A stretch of DNA of 18,675 bases, from contig CAADTP010000008.1 of NCBI GenBank assembly GCA_900751995.1, forward strand, positions 1 through 18,675, given 5' to 3'. The notes under the pieces are model-generated. The model ran no database searches and was not told the origin of the DNA. It saw only the letters and a list, made by a program, of their open reading frames with translations. The position numbers and the translations under genes were made by a program. Positions 6,071-13,957 of the stretch are shown here, one piece after another (the stretch's first letter is position 1; every line of letters begins with the position of its first letter). Source of the stretch: Lachnospiraceae bacterium (GTDB lineage Bacteria > Bacillota > Clostridia > Lachnospirales > Lachnospiraceae).

Positions 6071-6099
6071 ATTCTACTCTGGCCCACTACCAGTGTCAA
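6071..6099 (-). promoter_or_regulatory. Consensus sigma-A promoter of the CxxC/methyltransferase/HAD operon
   Basis: On the minus strand TTGACA (6099-6094) and TAGAAT (6076-6071) have a 17-base spacer. The start is expected near 6064, giving a ~125-base leader that contains an intrinsic terminator. Confidence 0.85.
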
Positions 6100-6134
6100 T
6101 ACAATTTTTCGCCTGTTTCCGAAACACAAAATAA

Positions 6135-6161
6135 AAGCCTCCGGAACAATTCCAGAGGCTT
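6135..6161 (-). terminator. Terminator of tRNA-Arg
   Basis: On the minus strand AAGCCTC.GGAA pairs with TTCC.GAGGCTT, and TTTTATTTTG follows. It begins 5 bases after the tRNA 3' end. Confidence 0.88.
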
Positions 6162-6165
6162 CATA

Positions 6166-6239
6166 CGTGCGTTAGAGGATTCGAACCCCCGACCTTTTGG
6201 TCCGTAGCCAAACGCTCTATCCAGCTGAGCTAAACGCAC
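6166..6239 (-). tRNA. tRNA-Arg(ACG)
   Basis: The cloverleaf is complete: acceptor GTGCGTT/AACGCAC, D arm GCTC/GAGC, anticodon stem TTTGG/CCAAA with loop CTACGGA (anticodon ACG, read as ICG after deamination), T arm GGGGG-TTCGAAT-CCTCT region, discriminator G. CCA is not encoded. It is a single-gene transcript with its own promoter and terminator. Confidence 0.96.
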
Positions 6240-6292
6240 ATCTTTGTTGCTTTTCCTTTGTGATATTTCGTATCACCGCTGCAACAATATGT

Positions 6293-6321
6293 ATGATACT
6301 CTAAGACCTATAAAATGTCAA
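6293..6321 (-). promoter_or_regulatory. Promoter of tRNA-Arg
   Basis: On the minus strand TTGACA (6321-6316) and TATCAT (6298-6293) have a 17-base spacer. A GTGATA/TATCAC inverted repeat (6260-6276) lies between it and the tRNA, probably in the processed 5' leader. Confidence 0.85.
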
Positions 6322-6397
6322 GGGTTTTTTGAAACTTTTTTTGATTTTTTTTAAAAATATTTTTTATTGCTATTTTTGATGCAAAAGCAACAGTTTT

Positions 6398-7630
6398 TTA
6401 ATTCCGTCTAAGTGCCTCGATCGGGCTCAGTTTCGCTGCCTTTTTCGCCGGATAGATTCCGAAGAACACACCTACTGCACAGGAGAACAGCGTAGCCGCC
6501 AGGATGGTTCCCGCACTGATCCCAGGTGTGATGGTCATTCCCTTACTGCTGCTGATCACCGCACAGATCACATAGCCGCCTGCAATCCCCAGCACAATAC
6601 CGATCAGCCCGCCTATGATCGTCAGGATCGCCGCCTCCGCAAGAAACTGTAACATAATAGACGAGGTTTTCGCTCCAAGGGATTTCCGGATACCGATCTC
6701 CCTGGTACGCTCTGTGACGGATACCAGCATGATGTTCATAACACCGATACCACCTACCAGAAGGGAAATGCCCGCAACAAAAGAGATAAACGCAGTCACC
6801 ATACCAAGCATCTGATTCATGGATTTCATAACATCCTGGAAGCTCTGTACCTGGAAATACTCATCTCCGGCACACTGGTGACGTCTCTCAAGAAGATTTA
6901 TGATCTTGTCTGCGACCGCCTGGGAATCCAGACTCTTATCCGCCTGAACTGTGATCTGATAAAATTCTCCGCTGCTTCCGGTAAAGTCGTCCATGGCCGT
7001 ATAAGGCACATTTATGGTCACCGGCATTCCATCGTAAGTATAGCTGACAAAGGTTCCGTTCTCTTTCTGTGTGGTGACTCCGCAGATGCGGAATGTCTTG
7101 GTCAGATCATAGCAGGTAATGTCCAGTGTCATTCCCACTACATCATCCGTTCCGAAAAGCCTCTTCGCATCGGCATCGGAGATCACGCAGACGTTTTTTC
7201 CCTCTTCGACTTCCTTCTGCCCGAAATAGCTTCCGTACTTCACAGAAGCATTATCCACCAGCTTGGCATCCTGGGCCTCCCCGGTCACTGTAAGATTAAA
7301 ATCACCCTTTCCGGTTACGGTCTCGCCTGTATAGGAATCTGAAACATTAACACCTTCCACGCCATCCAGCTCCCGGACTGCATCAATATCCTCCGACTCG
7401 ATCCAGACCTGGTCTGCTATGGCATCATCACTGCAGTAAACAGCGATCTGGCCGCCGCCGATATCATTGATCTCACTGTTCATCTGATTCTTCGTACCCT
7501 CACCGATGGACACAATGGCAATCACTGATGCAATACCGATAATGATCCCTAACATGGTGAGAAAGGATCTTCCCTTATTGGCCATGATATTATGGAGCGC
7601 CATTTTGATATATTCATAAATATTACTCAT
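6398..7630 (-). CDS. MacB-like ABC transporter permease
   Basis: A 410-aa FtsX/MacB-type permease. Helix 1 (SFLTMLGIIIGIASVIAIV) follows the conserved NKGRS segment. A MacB_PCD extracytoplasmic domain spans about residues 45-270, and three C-terminal helices start at VTAFISFVAGISLLVGGIGV. The family motif VTERTREIGIRKSLGAK (coupling loop) and the terminal YPAKKAAKLSPIEALR are both present. It is the membrane partner of the ATPase at 9392-10099 and the adaptor at 7623-9389. Its start overlaps the adaptor's stop by 8 bases, implying translational coupling. The complex belongs to the mechanotransmission type VII ABC class and likely exports peptides, lipids or antimicrobials; the substrate is unknown. 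No strong terminator follows; a weak TTGCT/AGCAA hairpin with an AT-rich tail lies at about 6360-6395. Confidence 0.93.
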   Translation of the reverse strand: MSNIYEYIKMALHNIMANKGRSFLTMLGIIIGIASVIAIVSIGEGTKNQMNSEINDIGGGQIAVYCSDDAIADQVWIESEDIDAVRELDGVEGVNVSDSYTGETVTGKGDFNLTVTGEAQDAKLVDNASVKYGSYFGQKEVEEGKNVCVISDADAKRLFGTDDVVGMTLDITCYDLTKTFRICGVTTQKENGTFVSYTYDGMPVTINVPYTAMDDFTGSSGEFYQITVQADKSLDSQAVADKIINLLERRHQCAGDEYFQVQSFQDVMKSMNQMLGMVTAFISFVAGISLLVGGIGVMNIMLVSVTERTREIGIRKSLGAKTSSIMLQFLAEAAILTIIGGLIGIVLGIAGGYVICAVISSSKGMTITPGISAGTILAATLFSCAVGVFFGIYPAKKAAKLSPIEALRRN

Positions 7631-9389
7631 CGGCAGTCTCCCCTGTCTCTGCTGCTGCCTCTGCCTTCATTCCCTCTTCCAGGGAGCCCAGATCCTCGAT
7701 GACCTTATCTCCAGCTTTAATGCCATCTGTGATCTCAACAGAATCCTCGGAACTGATTCCTGTTGTGATATCCTGCTTCGTGATCACACCATCCTTCAGC
7801 ACATAACAGAAGGAACCATCCTTGCCGATATTTACCACGCCTGCCGGAAGCGTTACCACATCCTCTGCCTTTTCTGCATAGATCTTTACCTTCGCATCTA
7901 CTCCCAGAAAAATATCCTTGTCCGGCTTGTCGATGCTCACTGTGGCAGAGATCAGTGTGGAGCCCTTTTCGTTGGTTGTCGCAATGTGACTGATCTTAGT
8001 CACCTTGCCGGTATATTTCCTGTCGCCGATGGTAATGTCCGCATTCTGGCCTTCCTTTACCTTATCGTAGTCATACTTGGACACATTGATATCAACGCTG
8101 ACCTTATCTGTATTCTGCAGGGTAAAAAGCTCCATTCCCTGTGTTGCCGCTGCGCCCTGCTGGACTGCTGATTTGGAAATGACGCCGTTAAAATCCGCCG
8201 AAATGCCTTTCTTTCCTTCTTCTACCAGTTCTTTCGCAGATTTTGCATCCAGCTCAGTAAGATTGTTGCTGACACGCATTTTTTCTTTCTCTTCTTCTGT
8301 AAGGCTGGCAGAATCCGCCTCTGCAATGGATTTCTGGGAAGCAAGGTCCGACTGCAGATCCGCCAGATCAGAGGTTGCCTGTTCGATCGCATTCTCAATG
8401 GCAGAAGTATCCACTGTACTTCCTGCAGAAGAAGCATCCGCAGATGCATGATCTGTCAGCCCCGGTGTTTCCTCTGAAGCTCCATCGGTAACAAAATCAC
8501 CGGCCGCACTACTGCTGTAATCGGAATACTCCGGCATTTTTGGCTGGCTGGCCTTCTTATCCTCATAAGCTTCCTTTGCTTCCTGGCAGGCGATCTCTGC
8601 CTGACTTCTTGCTGCTTCCGCTTCATCCAGCGCCTGGGCATTCTCATCGCTCTGGTCTGCCTGCCACTGTGCAAAAGCCATCTTATAACTGGTATCTGCC
8701 TGATTATAAGCATTCTGTGCCGTTACATAATCGGAATTCAGCTGTCCCAGCTCCTGCTGGTACTGCGGAAGTGTCTCATTCTGATATGTAGTCAGCGCTT
8801 CTGAATACGCTCTCTGAGTCTCTGCATCCCTGGCAGCCTGGGCCTCTGCCTTTGCCTGGGTCTCCGCCTGGGCCTGTGCCTGCGCATCTGCCGCAGCCTG
8901 AGCCTGTACAGACGCCAGCTGTGATCTCAGGGAAGCCAGATAATTCTGCTGCTCCCTTACCTGCTGTTCCAGACTGGAAACCTTTGCTTTTGCACTGTCC
9001 TGCTTCTTCTGGGCCTCATTGGATTTATTGATGGAATTTTTATAATCATACTGTCCGGACTGTACATTCAGCTCTGCTTTCTGATTATCCCTCTCCAGAT
9101 CCTTCACTTCAAACTCTATCAGCTTCGTTCCCTTTGAAACCGTATCGCCTTCTGCGAAGGATACGCTTTTGATCTGTGCGTTCACAGGAGAATAAAAGGT
9201 CTTCTGCTCATCACTGACAACGGTTCCGGTTGCATCTACGATCTCCTCCACATCTCTTGTCTCCGCTTTGGTAACAGCAACCTGCGGAATCTGTGATCCC
9301 CCGCGGCCTGCACCTGATGCCGCATAAATACCGCCTGCCACAACAGCCACTGCTGCCACACCGATCACAATCTTTTTCCCTTTTTTCAT
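7623..9389 (-). CDS. HlyD/MacA-like adaptor subunit with long Ala/Gln-rich coiled coil
   Basis: This 588-aa membrane-anchored adaptor has a single N-terminal helix (KIVIGVAAVAVVAGGIYAA), then the first half of a lipoyl-type beta domain (EEIVDATGTVVSDEQKTFYS). A very long alpha-helical/coiled-coil insert follows (about residues 95-390), then the second lipoyl half (GVISKSAVQQGAAATQGMEL) and the beta-barrel and membrane-proximal domains (EGQNADITIGDRKYTGKV). The hairpin contains a low-complexity Ala/Gln/Glu block (around residues 163-190) and a Ser/Asp/Glu-rich stretch. It is longer than E. coli MacA (~370 aa), mostly in the helical part. In a monoderm it would bridge the permease to the cell wall or act as a periplasm-free channel component. 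SD GAGGAGG lies within the ATPase 3' end. The role follows from operon order. Confidence 0.9.
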   Translation of the reverse strand: MKKGKKIVIGVAAVAVVAGGIYAASGAGRGGSQIPQVAVTKAETRDVEEIVDATGTVVSDEQKTFYSPVNAQIKSVSFAEGDTVSKGTKLIEFEVKDLERDNQKAELNVQSGQYDYKNSINKSNEAQKKQDSAKAKVSSLEQQVREQQNYLASLRSQLASVQAQAAADAQAQAQAETQAKAEAQAARDAETQRAYSEALTTYQNETLPQYQQELGQLNSDYVTAQNAYNQADTSYKMAFAQWQADQSDENAQALDEAEAARSQAEIACQEAKEAYEDKKASQPKMPEYSDYSSSAAGDFVTDGASEETPGLTDHASADASSAGSTVDTSAIENAIEQATSDLADLQSDLASQKSIAEADSASLTEEEKEKMRVSNNLTELDAKSAKELVEEGKKGISADFNGVISKSAVQQGAAATQGMELFTLQNTDKVSVDINVSKYDYDKVKEGQNADITIGDRKYTGKVTKISHIATTNEKGSTLISATVSIDKPDKDIFLGVDAKVKIYAEKAEDVVTLPAGVVNIGKDGSFCYVLKDGVITKQDITTGISSEDSVEITDGIKAGDKVIEDLGSLEEGMKAEAAAETGETADE

Positions 9390-9391
9390 TC

Positions 9392-10099
9392 TTAAGCCTC
9401 CTCGACAAATTCCTCATTGATCGTATCTGATTCAATTTTTCCATCCATGATCCGGACCACACGTCTGGCCTGAGCCGCAATCCCATTATCATGAGTGATC
9501 AGGATCAAGGTTTCTCCTGATCTGTGCATTCCCTTCAGGATTTCCATAATTTCCCTGCTGGATGCAGAGTCCAGATTTCCCGTTGGTTCATCTGCCAGGA
9601 TCACCGGCGGCCTGGCTGCGATAGCTCTGGCAATAGCCACACGCTGCTGCTGTCCCCCTGACATTTCGTTTGGCTTATGATCCATACGTTTCTCAAGTCC
9701 GACTTTTTTAAGAGATTCCACAGCAAGCTTTCTTCTTGTTTTCCGGTCGATCCCACGATAGATCAGAGGAAGTTCCACGTTTTCCAGCGCCGTAAGATTT
9801 GCGATCAGATTAAAGCCCTGAAAGATAAAACCAATCTCCTTATTTCGTACCACCGAGAGATCATTATCCTTCATTGTGGATACATCTGTTCCATTCAGAT
9901 AATATTTCCCGGAGGTGGGGACATCCAGACAGCCCAGCATGTTCATAAAGGTGGATTTTCCGGAACCGGACTGTCCGATAATAGCCACAAATTCCCCCTT
10001 ATGGATCTCCAGGTTCACATGATCCAGCGCCCGCACCTCATTTTCTCCGGGATTGTAAACCTTGCACAGATCTACTACCCGTACCAATGCATCTTCCAT
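9392..10099 (-). CDS. MacB/LolD-like ABC transporter ATP-binding protein
   Basis: A 235-aa nucleotide-binding domain with all motifs: Walker A GQSGSGKST (42-50), Q-loop in IGFIFQGFNL, signature MSGGQQQR, Walker B PVILADEPTGNLD with catalytic Glu and D-loop, and switch His in LITHD. The first ~35 residues (VVDLCKVYNPGENEVRALDHV) are typical of the LolD/MacB/YknY subfamily, which energises FtsX-type permeases. It is the first gene of the operon, followed by the adaptor after a 2-base gap and then the permease. The ATG has SD AAGGAG about 10 bases upstream. A short C-terminal acidic tail (INEEFVEEA) is of no known meaning. Confidence 0.95.
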   Translation of the reverse strand: MEDALVRVVDLCKVYNPGENEVRALDHVNLEIHKGEFVAIIGQSGSGKSTFMNMLGCLDVPTSGKYYLNGTDVSTMKDNDLSVVRNKEIGFIFQGFNLIANLTALENVELPLIYRGIDRKTRRKLAVESLKKVGLEKRMDHKPNEMSGGQQQRVAIARAIAARPPVILADEPTGNLDSASSREIMEILKGMHRSGETLILITHDNGIAAQARRVVRIMDGKIESDTINEEFVEEA

Positions 10100-10185
10100 A
10101 ATAAAATTACTCCTTGTAAAGTAAATCAGTCCCAGGCAAGCCTCTCCTCTGCTTATTGCTTTTTGCCATTGAAACAGAGAGCTTC

Positions 10186-10195
10186 CCTGATCAGG
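10186..10195. promoter_or_regulatory. Perfect 10-bp palindrome in the ABC operon leader
   Basis: CCTGATCAGG lies 90 bases upstream of the ATPase start and just after the long terminator hairpin. It could be an operator half-site pair, but the length is modest and chance is possible. Confidence 0.3.
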
Positions 10196-10204
10196 TTAAA
10201 AATA

Positions 10205-10283
10205 CAGAGCGAAGTCTGCAGGGGATACTGCTGTTTCTCGTCGGAACGCTCCAAGCCAAAACAGCAGCAGGCAGACTGCTCTG
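10205..10283 (-). terminator. Long hairpin with U tract between aminopeptidase gene and ABC operon
   Basis: On the minus strand three paired blocks stack: CAGAGC/GCTCTG, AGTCTGC/GCAGACT and CTGCTGTTT/AAACAGCAG, separated by small internal loops, with a 22-base apical loop. TATTTTTAA follows. It begins 87 bases after the aminopeptidase stop, so it can be that gene's terminator. A candidate promoter at 10357-10385 lies upstream of it, so it could also attenuate the ABC operon. Confidence 0.75.
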
Positions 10284-10356
10284 TCATTTCCGGGAAAACC
10301 CCGCTCATTGATCTGTAACGAAAAGATTACCTGAATGTCTTCAGAACTGACACACA

Positions 10357-10385
10357 TTTATACATCTGTTTATGCATCAAGTAAA
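10357..10385 (-). promoter_or_regulatory. Candidate promoter for the MacAB-like operon
   Basis: On the minus strand TTTACT (10385-10380) and TATAAA (10362-10357) have a 17-base spacer and overlap the aminopeptidase stop codon. If it is used, the leader would be ~250 bases and contain the long hairpin terminator. Confidence 0.4.
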
Positions 10386-11764
10386 AACGCCTTATATGCC
10401 TTGTATGCCTCATATACATCTGCCTTGCTGGTAACCTCCCACGGAGCATGCATACTCAGCACTGCCACGCCACTGTCGATAACCTCCATTCCGTAAAGTG
10501 CCGCAATATAAGCGATGGTTCCGCCTCCGCCAAAATCAACCTTTCCAAGCTCTGCTGTCTGGAAAGCAACATTGTGATCATCAAAAATCCTGCGAACTCT
10601 TGCAACGTACTCTGCATTGGCATCGTTGGAACCGGATTTTCCTCTTGCTCCGGTGAACTTGTTAAGAACGATACCACGTCCAAGATATGCTGCATTCTTT
10701 TTCTCAAAAGCCTCACCATAGGCCGGATCATAGCCGGCACTTACATCGGAAGAAAGCATGCTGGAATTACGGAGAGCTCTTCTTAATGCAAGCCCGGAAT
10801 AGCAGCCCATTCCGTCCAGAAGCTCTGCCACACTGTTCTCAAAAAATCTGGACTGCATGCCTGTGGCACCAACGCTTCCGATCTCTTCCTTATCTACAAG
10901 GAGACAGCAGCCGGTACGCTTCGGTGTCTCCTCCATCTCCAGCATTGCCGCAAGGGATGTGTAAGCGCATACACGGTCATCCTGTCCATATGCTGCGATC
11001 ATGCTGCGGTCAAATCCACAGTCTCTTGCCTTTCCTGCCGGAACGATCTCCAGCTCTGCTGAAAGAAAGTCCTCTTCCTCAATACCATACTTCTCATTTA
11101 AAATCTTCAGCACATTCTGTTTTACCGCATCCTTTTTGGAATCATCCGAAAGCTCTGCAAGAGGTCTGCTGCCGATCAGGATATCCAGCATCTCACCCTC
11201 AATAACCTCTGCTGCCTTTTTCTGGAGCTGTTTTCCGGAAAGATGGATCAGAAGATCTGTGATGTAAAGTACCGGATCTTCCGCATCCTCACCAATGCTG
11301 ATCTCCACAATGCTTCCGTCCTTTTTTGCAACAACACCATGCATGGCAAGAGGCAGTGTCACCCACTGGTATTTCTTTACACCACCATAATAATGGGTAT
11401 CCAGATAAGCCAGATCCGTATCCTCATACAGAGGATTCTGCTTGACATCCAGTCGCGGAGAGTCGATATGTGCACAGAGAATGCTCATACCTCCGGAAAG
11501 CTCTTCCGTTCCTACATGAAACAGAGCAACGATCTTCTTCATCCCTACCGCATAAACCTTGTCACCTGCCTTGATCTTCTCGCCTTTTTCAAGTTTCGAC
11601 TCAAGAGACTCATATCCGGCAGCCTCTGCTTCCTTCACGATTTCTGCAACACATTCCCGTTCCGTTTTTCCTTTATCCAAAAATTCTCTGTAAGCCTTCG
11701 CAAGCTTCTCCATTTCTGTCTCTTCTGCTTCCTTATAAGAAAGCCACGCATTTCTTCTTTCCAT
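10370..11764 (-). CDS. M18 family aminopeptidase (aspartyl aminopeptidase type)
   Basis: A 464-aa cytosolic metallopeptidase that removes N-terminal residues, in many M18 enzymes acidic ones, using two zinc ions. Visible landmarks are AHIDSPRLDVK (His99, first metal ligand), DTHYYGGVKKYQW, YGQDDRVCAYTSL (bridging Asp262), VDKEEIGSVGATG (catalytic Glu293 and ligand Glu294) and SMHAPWEVTSK (His439, last ligand). The full domain, including the dimerisation insert (about residues 120-240), is present and the length is typical. SD AGGTGG lies ~10 bases before the ATG. It is monocistronic: an upstream -10 TATAAT is at 11838-11843 and the long hairpin at 10205-10283 lies downstream. A CGGCAGCTGCCG palindrome sits in its leader (11794-11805). 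Confidence 0.93.
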   Translation of the reverse strand: MERRNAWLSYKEAEETEMEKLAKAYREFLDKGKTERECVAEIVKEAEAAGYESLESKLEKGEKIKAGDKVYAVGMKKIVALFHVGTEELSGGMSILCAHIDSPRLDVKQNPLYEDTDLAYLDTHYYGGVKKYQWVTLPLAMHGVVAKKDGSIVEISIGEDAEDPVLYITDLLIHLSGKQLQKKAAEVIEGEMLDILIGSRPLAELSDDSKKDAVKQNVLKILNEKYGIEEEDFLSAELEIVPAGKARDCGFDRSMIAAYGQDDRVCAYTSLAAMLEMEETPKRTGCCLLVDKEEIGSVGATGMQSRFFENSVAELLDGMGCYSGLALRRALRNSSMLSSDVSAGYDPAYGEAFEKKNAAYLGRGIVLNKFTGARGKSGSNDANAEYVARVRRIFDDHNVAFQTAELGKVDFGGGGTIAYIAALYGMEVIDSGVAVLSMHAPWEVTSKADVYEAYKAYKAFLLDA

Positions 11765-11837
11765 TTTAGTGGTCCACCTTTCTTTATAGCTTCCGGCAGC
11801 TGCCGTTTCTCATCATATTATCTGCAATCTGTCTACT

Positions 11838-11843
11838 ATTATA
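11838..11843 (-). promoter_or_regulatory. -10 element upstream of the M18 aminopeptidase gene
   Basis: Perfect TATAAT on the minus strand, 74 bases before the start codon. The -35 region is poor (TGGAAA at about the right distance). Confidence 0.45.
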
Positions 11844-11881
11844 GGTCAAACATTTACGAATTTCCACCGCAATTCCCATTC

Positions 11882-11910
11882 TTTACAAAATCTTTATGAT
11901 TCGTTATAGT
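11882..11910 (+). promoter_or_regulatory. Promoter of the ABC-class ATPase gene
   Basis: TTTACA (11882-11887) and TATAGT (11905-11910) have a 17-base spacer. The perfect palindrome TTCTTAAGAA (11913-11922) covers the expected start site and could be an operator. Confidence 0.65.
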
Positions 11911-12025
11911 AGTTCTTAAGAATTGGCCCTGTATCCAAAATTTTCAGGTATCTCACACACGGAAAGCTTTCTGTTTCACCGTAGACTTTACCTGTATGCT
12001 TCAACAGGGCAAAGGAGGAAACAAC

Positions 12026-13738
12026 ATGCAAGCATCTGCTCAGCTAAAAGAGCTTCTTCACAGCATCAACCGCAAAAGCTATCCTGCATACAAGTCTCTG
12101 CGGGGTGCATACCAGTTTGACCGTTATATTTTGTCCATTGACCACGTGCAGGGGGATCCTTTTGCCTCTCCTTCTCACATCAGTGTGAAGCTTTCCCACC
12201 GAGACACCGGATTTCCGGCAGAATATTATAAGGATTCCCTGACCCGCATCACACTGGGAGACTTTCTGAACCGCCAGTTTGAACAGCAGGTAAACCGTTA
12301 TACCTTCCGTGCAAAGGGCTCCGGAAAAAGCGGCCTGATCTCAGTAAGCCACTGTGGTCAGGAGGTTCTTGCACGTACCGCCTGTGAAATAACGGAAAAA
12401 GGCATCACTGCCCGTTTCTTCATCGGTTTCCCGGCCAATGGCAGAACCATCAATTCCCCCGAACTGGAAAAAATCCTCTTCGATTTTCTTCCGGTCTGTA
12501 TTCACAAGGCATTTTTTTACCGGAATCTTGACCCGGAAGCGCTGAGAAAAGCCATCTGCCTTGCCGAAGATCAGGCATTTATCCGTCAGGAGCTGAAAAA
12601 ACGTTCTCTGGCTGCCTTTGTCAGTGACGGCGCTATCCTCCCCAGGGAAAGCGGCATCTCTTCACGCCCGATGAAAAACTCTGTTCCTTTTGTTTCTCCG
12701 GAAAGCCTGAGGGTTTCCATGGAGCTGCCCCACAGAGGAACCATAACAGGCATGGGCATTCCCTGTGGCATCACCTTGATCGTAGGTGGCGGCTACCATG
12801 GCAAATCCACCTTACTTAACGCACTGGAGCTGGGAATTTACGATCACATTTCCGGCGATGGCCGGGAGTATGTCATTACCGATCCTTCTGCTCAGAAGCT
12901 TCGCTCTGAGGACGGCCGTTTTATCAAAGATGTGGACATTTCTCTTTTTATCAACGATCTTCCAAATAAAAAAGACACCCTCTGCTTTTCTACAGAGGAT
13001 GCCAGCGGCAGCACTTCACAGGCTGCCGGTATCGTGGAAAGTATGGAGGCCGGAAGTAAAGTCTTTCTCCTTGACGAGGATACCTCTGCCACCAACTTTA
13101 TGGTCCGTGATTCCTTCATGCAGCGGGTGATCTGCCGGGAAAAGGAGCCCATCACTCCATTTCTGGAACGTGCCCGGGATCTCTATGAAAAGGCAGAGAT
13201 CTCCACTATCCTGGTTGCCGGAAGCTCCGGAGCTTTTTTCCATATTGCGGATACTGTGATCCAGATGGATAATTATCATCCGGTGGACATCACAGCAGTC
13301 ACCAAAAAGCTCTGTCAGGAATATCCTCTCTCAGACATTGAGGCCCCTGCATTCCGCCTTCCGGGAAGCCATCGCATCATGACCAAGGCCAAAGTGACTC
13401 CATCCCGCCACAGCCGTCCCGGACAGCCGGAAAGACTGAAAACCAAGGTTCACGGCAAAGATGGCTTTTCTCTTGGAAAAACCGAAGTGGATCTCCGCTA
13501 TGTGGAGCAGCTGATCGACTCCGAGCAAACTGCATCCCTGGCGTTGCTTCTGAAATATGCCTGCGAACATCTTATTGACGGAAAACGTACTCTGCCGGAG
13601 ATCATCACTTATCTGGATACTCAGCTGAAAAGGCAGGGATTGTCCTTCTTCTCGGAAGGCTCTTATATTCCATGCGGTTATGCCATGCCCAGGATCCAGG
13701 AAATATATTCCTGCTTTAACCGCTATCGCAGGCCGTAG
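12026..13738 (+). CDS. Predicted ATPase of the ABC class (PF09818-type), stand-alone
   Basis: A 570-aa soluble protein matching the ABC_ATPase family known only as a predicted ATPase of the ABC class. An N-terminal domain (1-240) has a GSGKSG loop at 98-103 and the family-like HGTITGMGIPCGITLI lead-in. Then come Walker A GGGYHGKST (254-262), a signature-like SGSTSQAAG (327-335) and Walker B KVFLLDEDTSATNFM (345-359), where Asp/Glu replace the usual transporter context. A C-terminal ~140-residue domain ends the protein. No membrane helices or partner permease are present, so it is not a transporter subunit. Function is unknown; nucleic-acid or RNA-related roles have been suggested for ABC-class soluble ATPases. 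The start at 12026 is chosen because AAAGGAGGAAACAAC precedes it; an in-frame ATG at 11996 lacks an SD. It is monocistronic. Confidence 0.87.
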   Translation: MQASAQLKELLHSINRKSYPAYKSLRGAYQFDRYILSIDHVQGDPFASPSHISVKLSHRDTGFPAEYYKDSLTRITLGDFLNRQFEQQVNRYTFRAKGSGKSGLISVSHCGQEVLARTACEITEKGITARFFIGFPANGRTINSPELEKILFDFLPVCIHKAFFYRNLDPEALRKAICLAEDQAFIRQELKKRSLAAFVSDGAILPRESGISSRPMKNSVPFVSPESLRVSMELPHRGTITGMGIPCGITLIVGGGYHGKSTLLNALELGIYDHISGDGREYVITDPSAQKLRSEDGRFIKDVDISLFINDLPNKKDTLCFSTEDASGSTSQAAGIVESMEAGSKVFLLDEDTSATNFMVRDSFMQRVICREKEPITPFLERARDLYEKAEISTILVAGSSGAFFHIADTVIQMDNYHPVDITAVTKKLCQEYPLSDIEAPAFRLPGSHRIMTKAKVTPSRHSRPGQPERLKTKVHGKDGFSLGKTEVDLRYVEQLIDSEQTASLALLLKYACEHLIDGKRTLPEIITYLDTQLKRQGLSFFSEGSYIPCGYAMPRIQEIYSCFNRYRRP

Positions 13739-13788
13739 CTGTGCCTGAAGCTGTATATCCAATAAATCTCAGACAACAAAAAAACGCT

Positions 13789-13836
13789 GCCGATAAACAT
13801 TGGAAATCTTTATCTCCTCTGTCCTTCGGCAGTTTT
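13789..13836. terminator. Bidirectional intrinsic terminator after the ABC-class ATPase gene
   Basis: CTGCCGA and TCGGCAG close a ~30-base loop; TTTTTTTC follows on plus and CGTTTTTTTG on minus. Confidence 0.75.
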
Positions 13837-13849
13837 TTTCTGCAATGCA

Positions 13850-13896
13850 AAACCACCGTCCTGTCGGCTCTGTCTTGCCAATGGAACGGTGGTTTA
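13850..13896. terminator. Second hairpin in the intergenic region
   Basis: AAACCACCGT pairs with ACGGTGGTTT (10 bp) around a ~26-base loop. Both flanks are only moderately T-rich, so termination efficiency is uncertain. Confidence 0.55.
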
Positions 13897-13931
13897 TCTT
13901 CATACATATTTTAGGGAAAGGAAAGAGTTTT

Positions 13932-13957
13932 TCTTAAGAGCTTCTGTTCTCTTAAGA
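13932..13957. repeat. 9-bp perfect inverted repeat; rest of the 13739-14122 gap
   Basis: TCTTAAGAG and CTCTTAAGA flank an 8-base CTTCTGTT spacer. It has no U tail on either strand. The rest of the 384-base gap is AT-rich, with a near-palindrome around 14004-14027 (AATAAATTT..AAATTTATT) and a short AATAAT/ATTATT hairpin at 14050-14071 that could weakly terminate the phosphatase transcript. I see no convincing gene there. Confidence 0.55.

Noticed and set aside
8077..8451. 124-codon plus-strand ORF rich in Ser/Ala
   Set aside because: It is antisense to the low-complexity part of the adaptor gene, which keeps several frames open by chance.
10205..10283. A known riboswitch class in the long hairpin upstream of the ABC operon
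   Set aside because: No conserved core of any class I know could be matched; kept as terminator or attenuator only.
9677..10318. 213-codon plus-strand ORF
   Set aside because: It overlaps the ABC ATPase gene and its leader in antisense; composition is not protein-like.
11243..11899. 218-codon plus-strand ORF
   Set aside because: It is antisense to the M18 aminopeptidase 5' half and promoter; no SD or domain.
13716..13907. 63-codon minus-strand ORF in the intergenic gap
   Set aside because: It crosses both hairpins of the terminator region and has no convincing SD or protein character.
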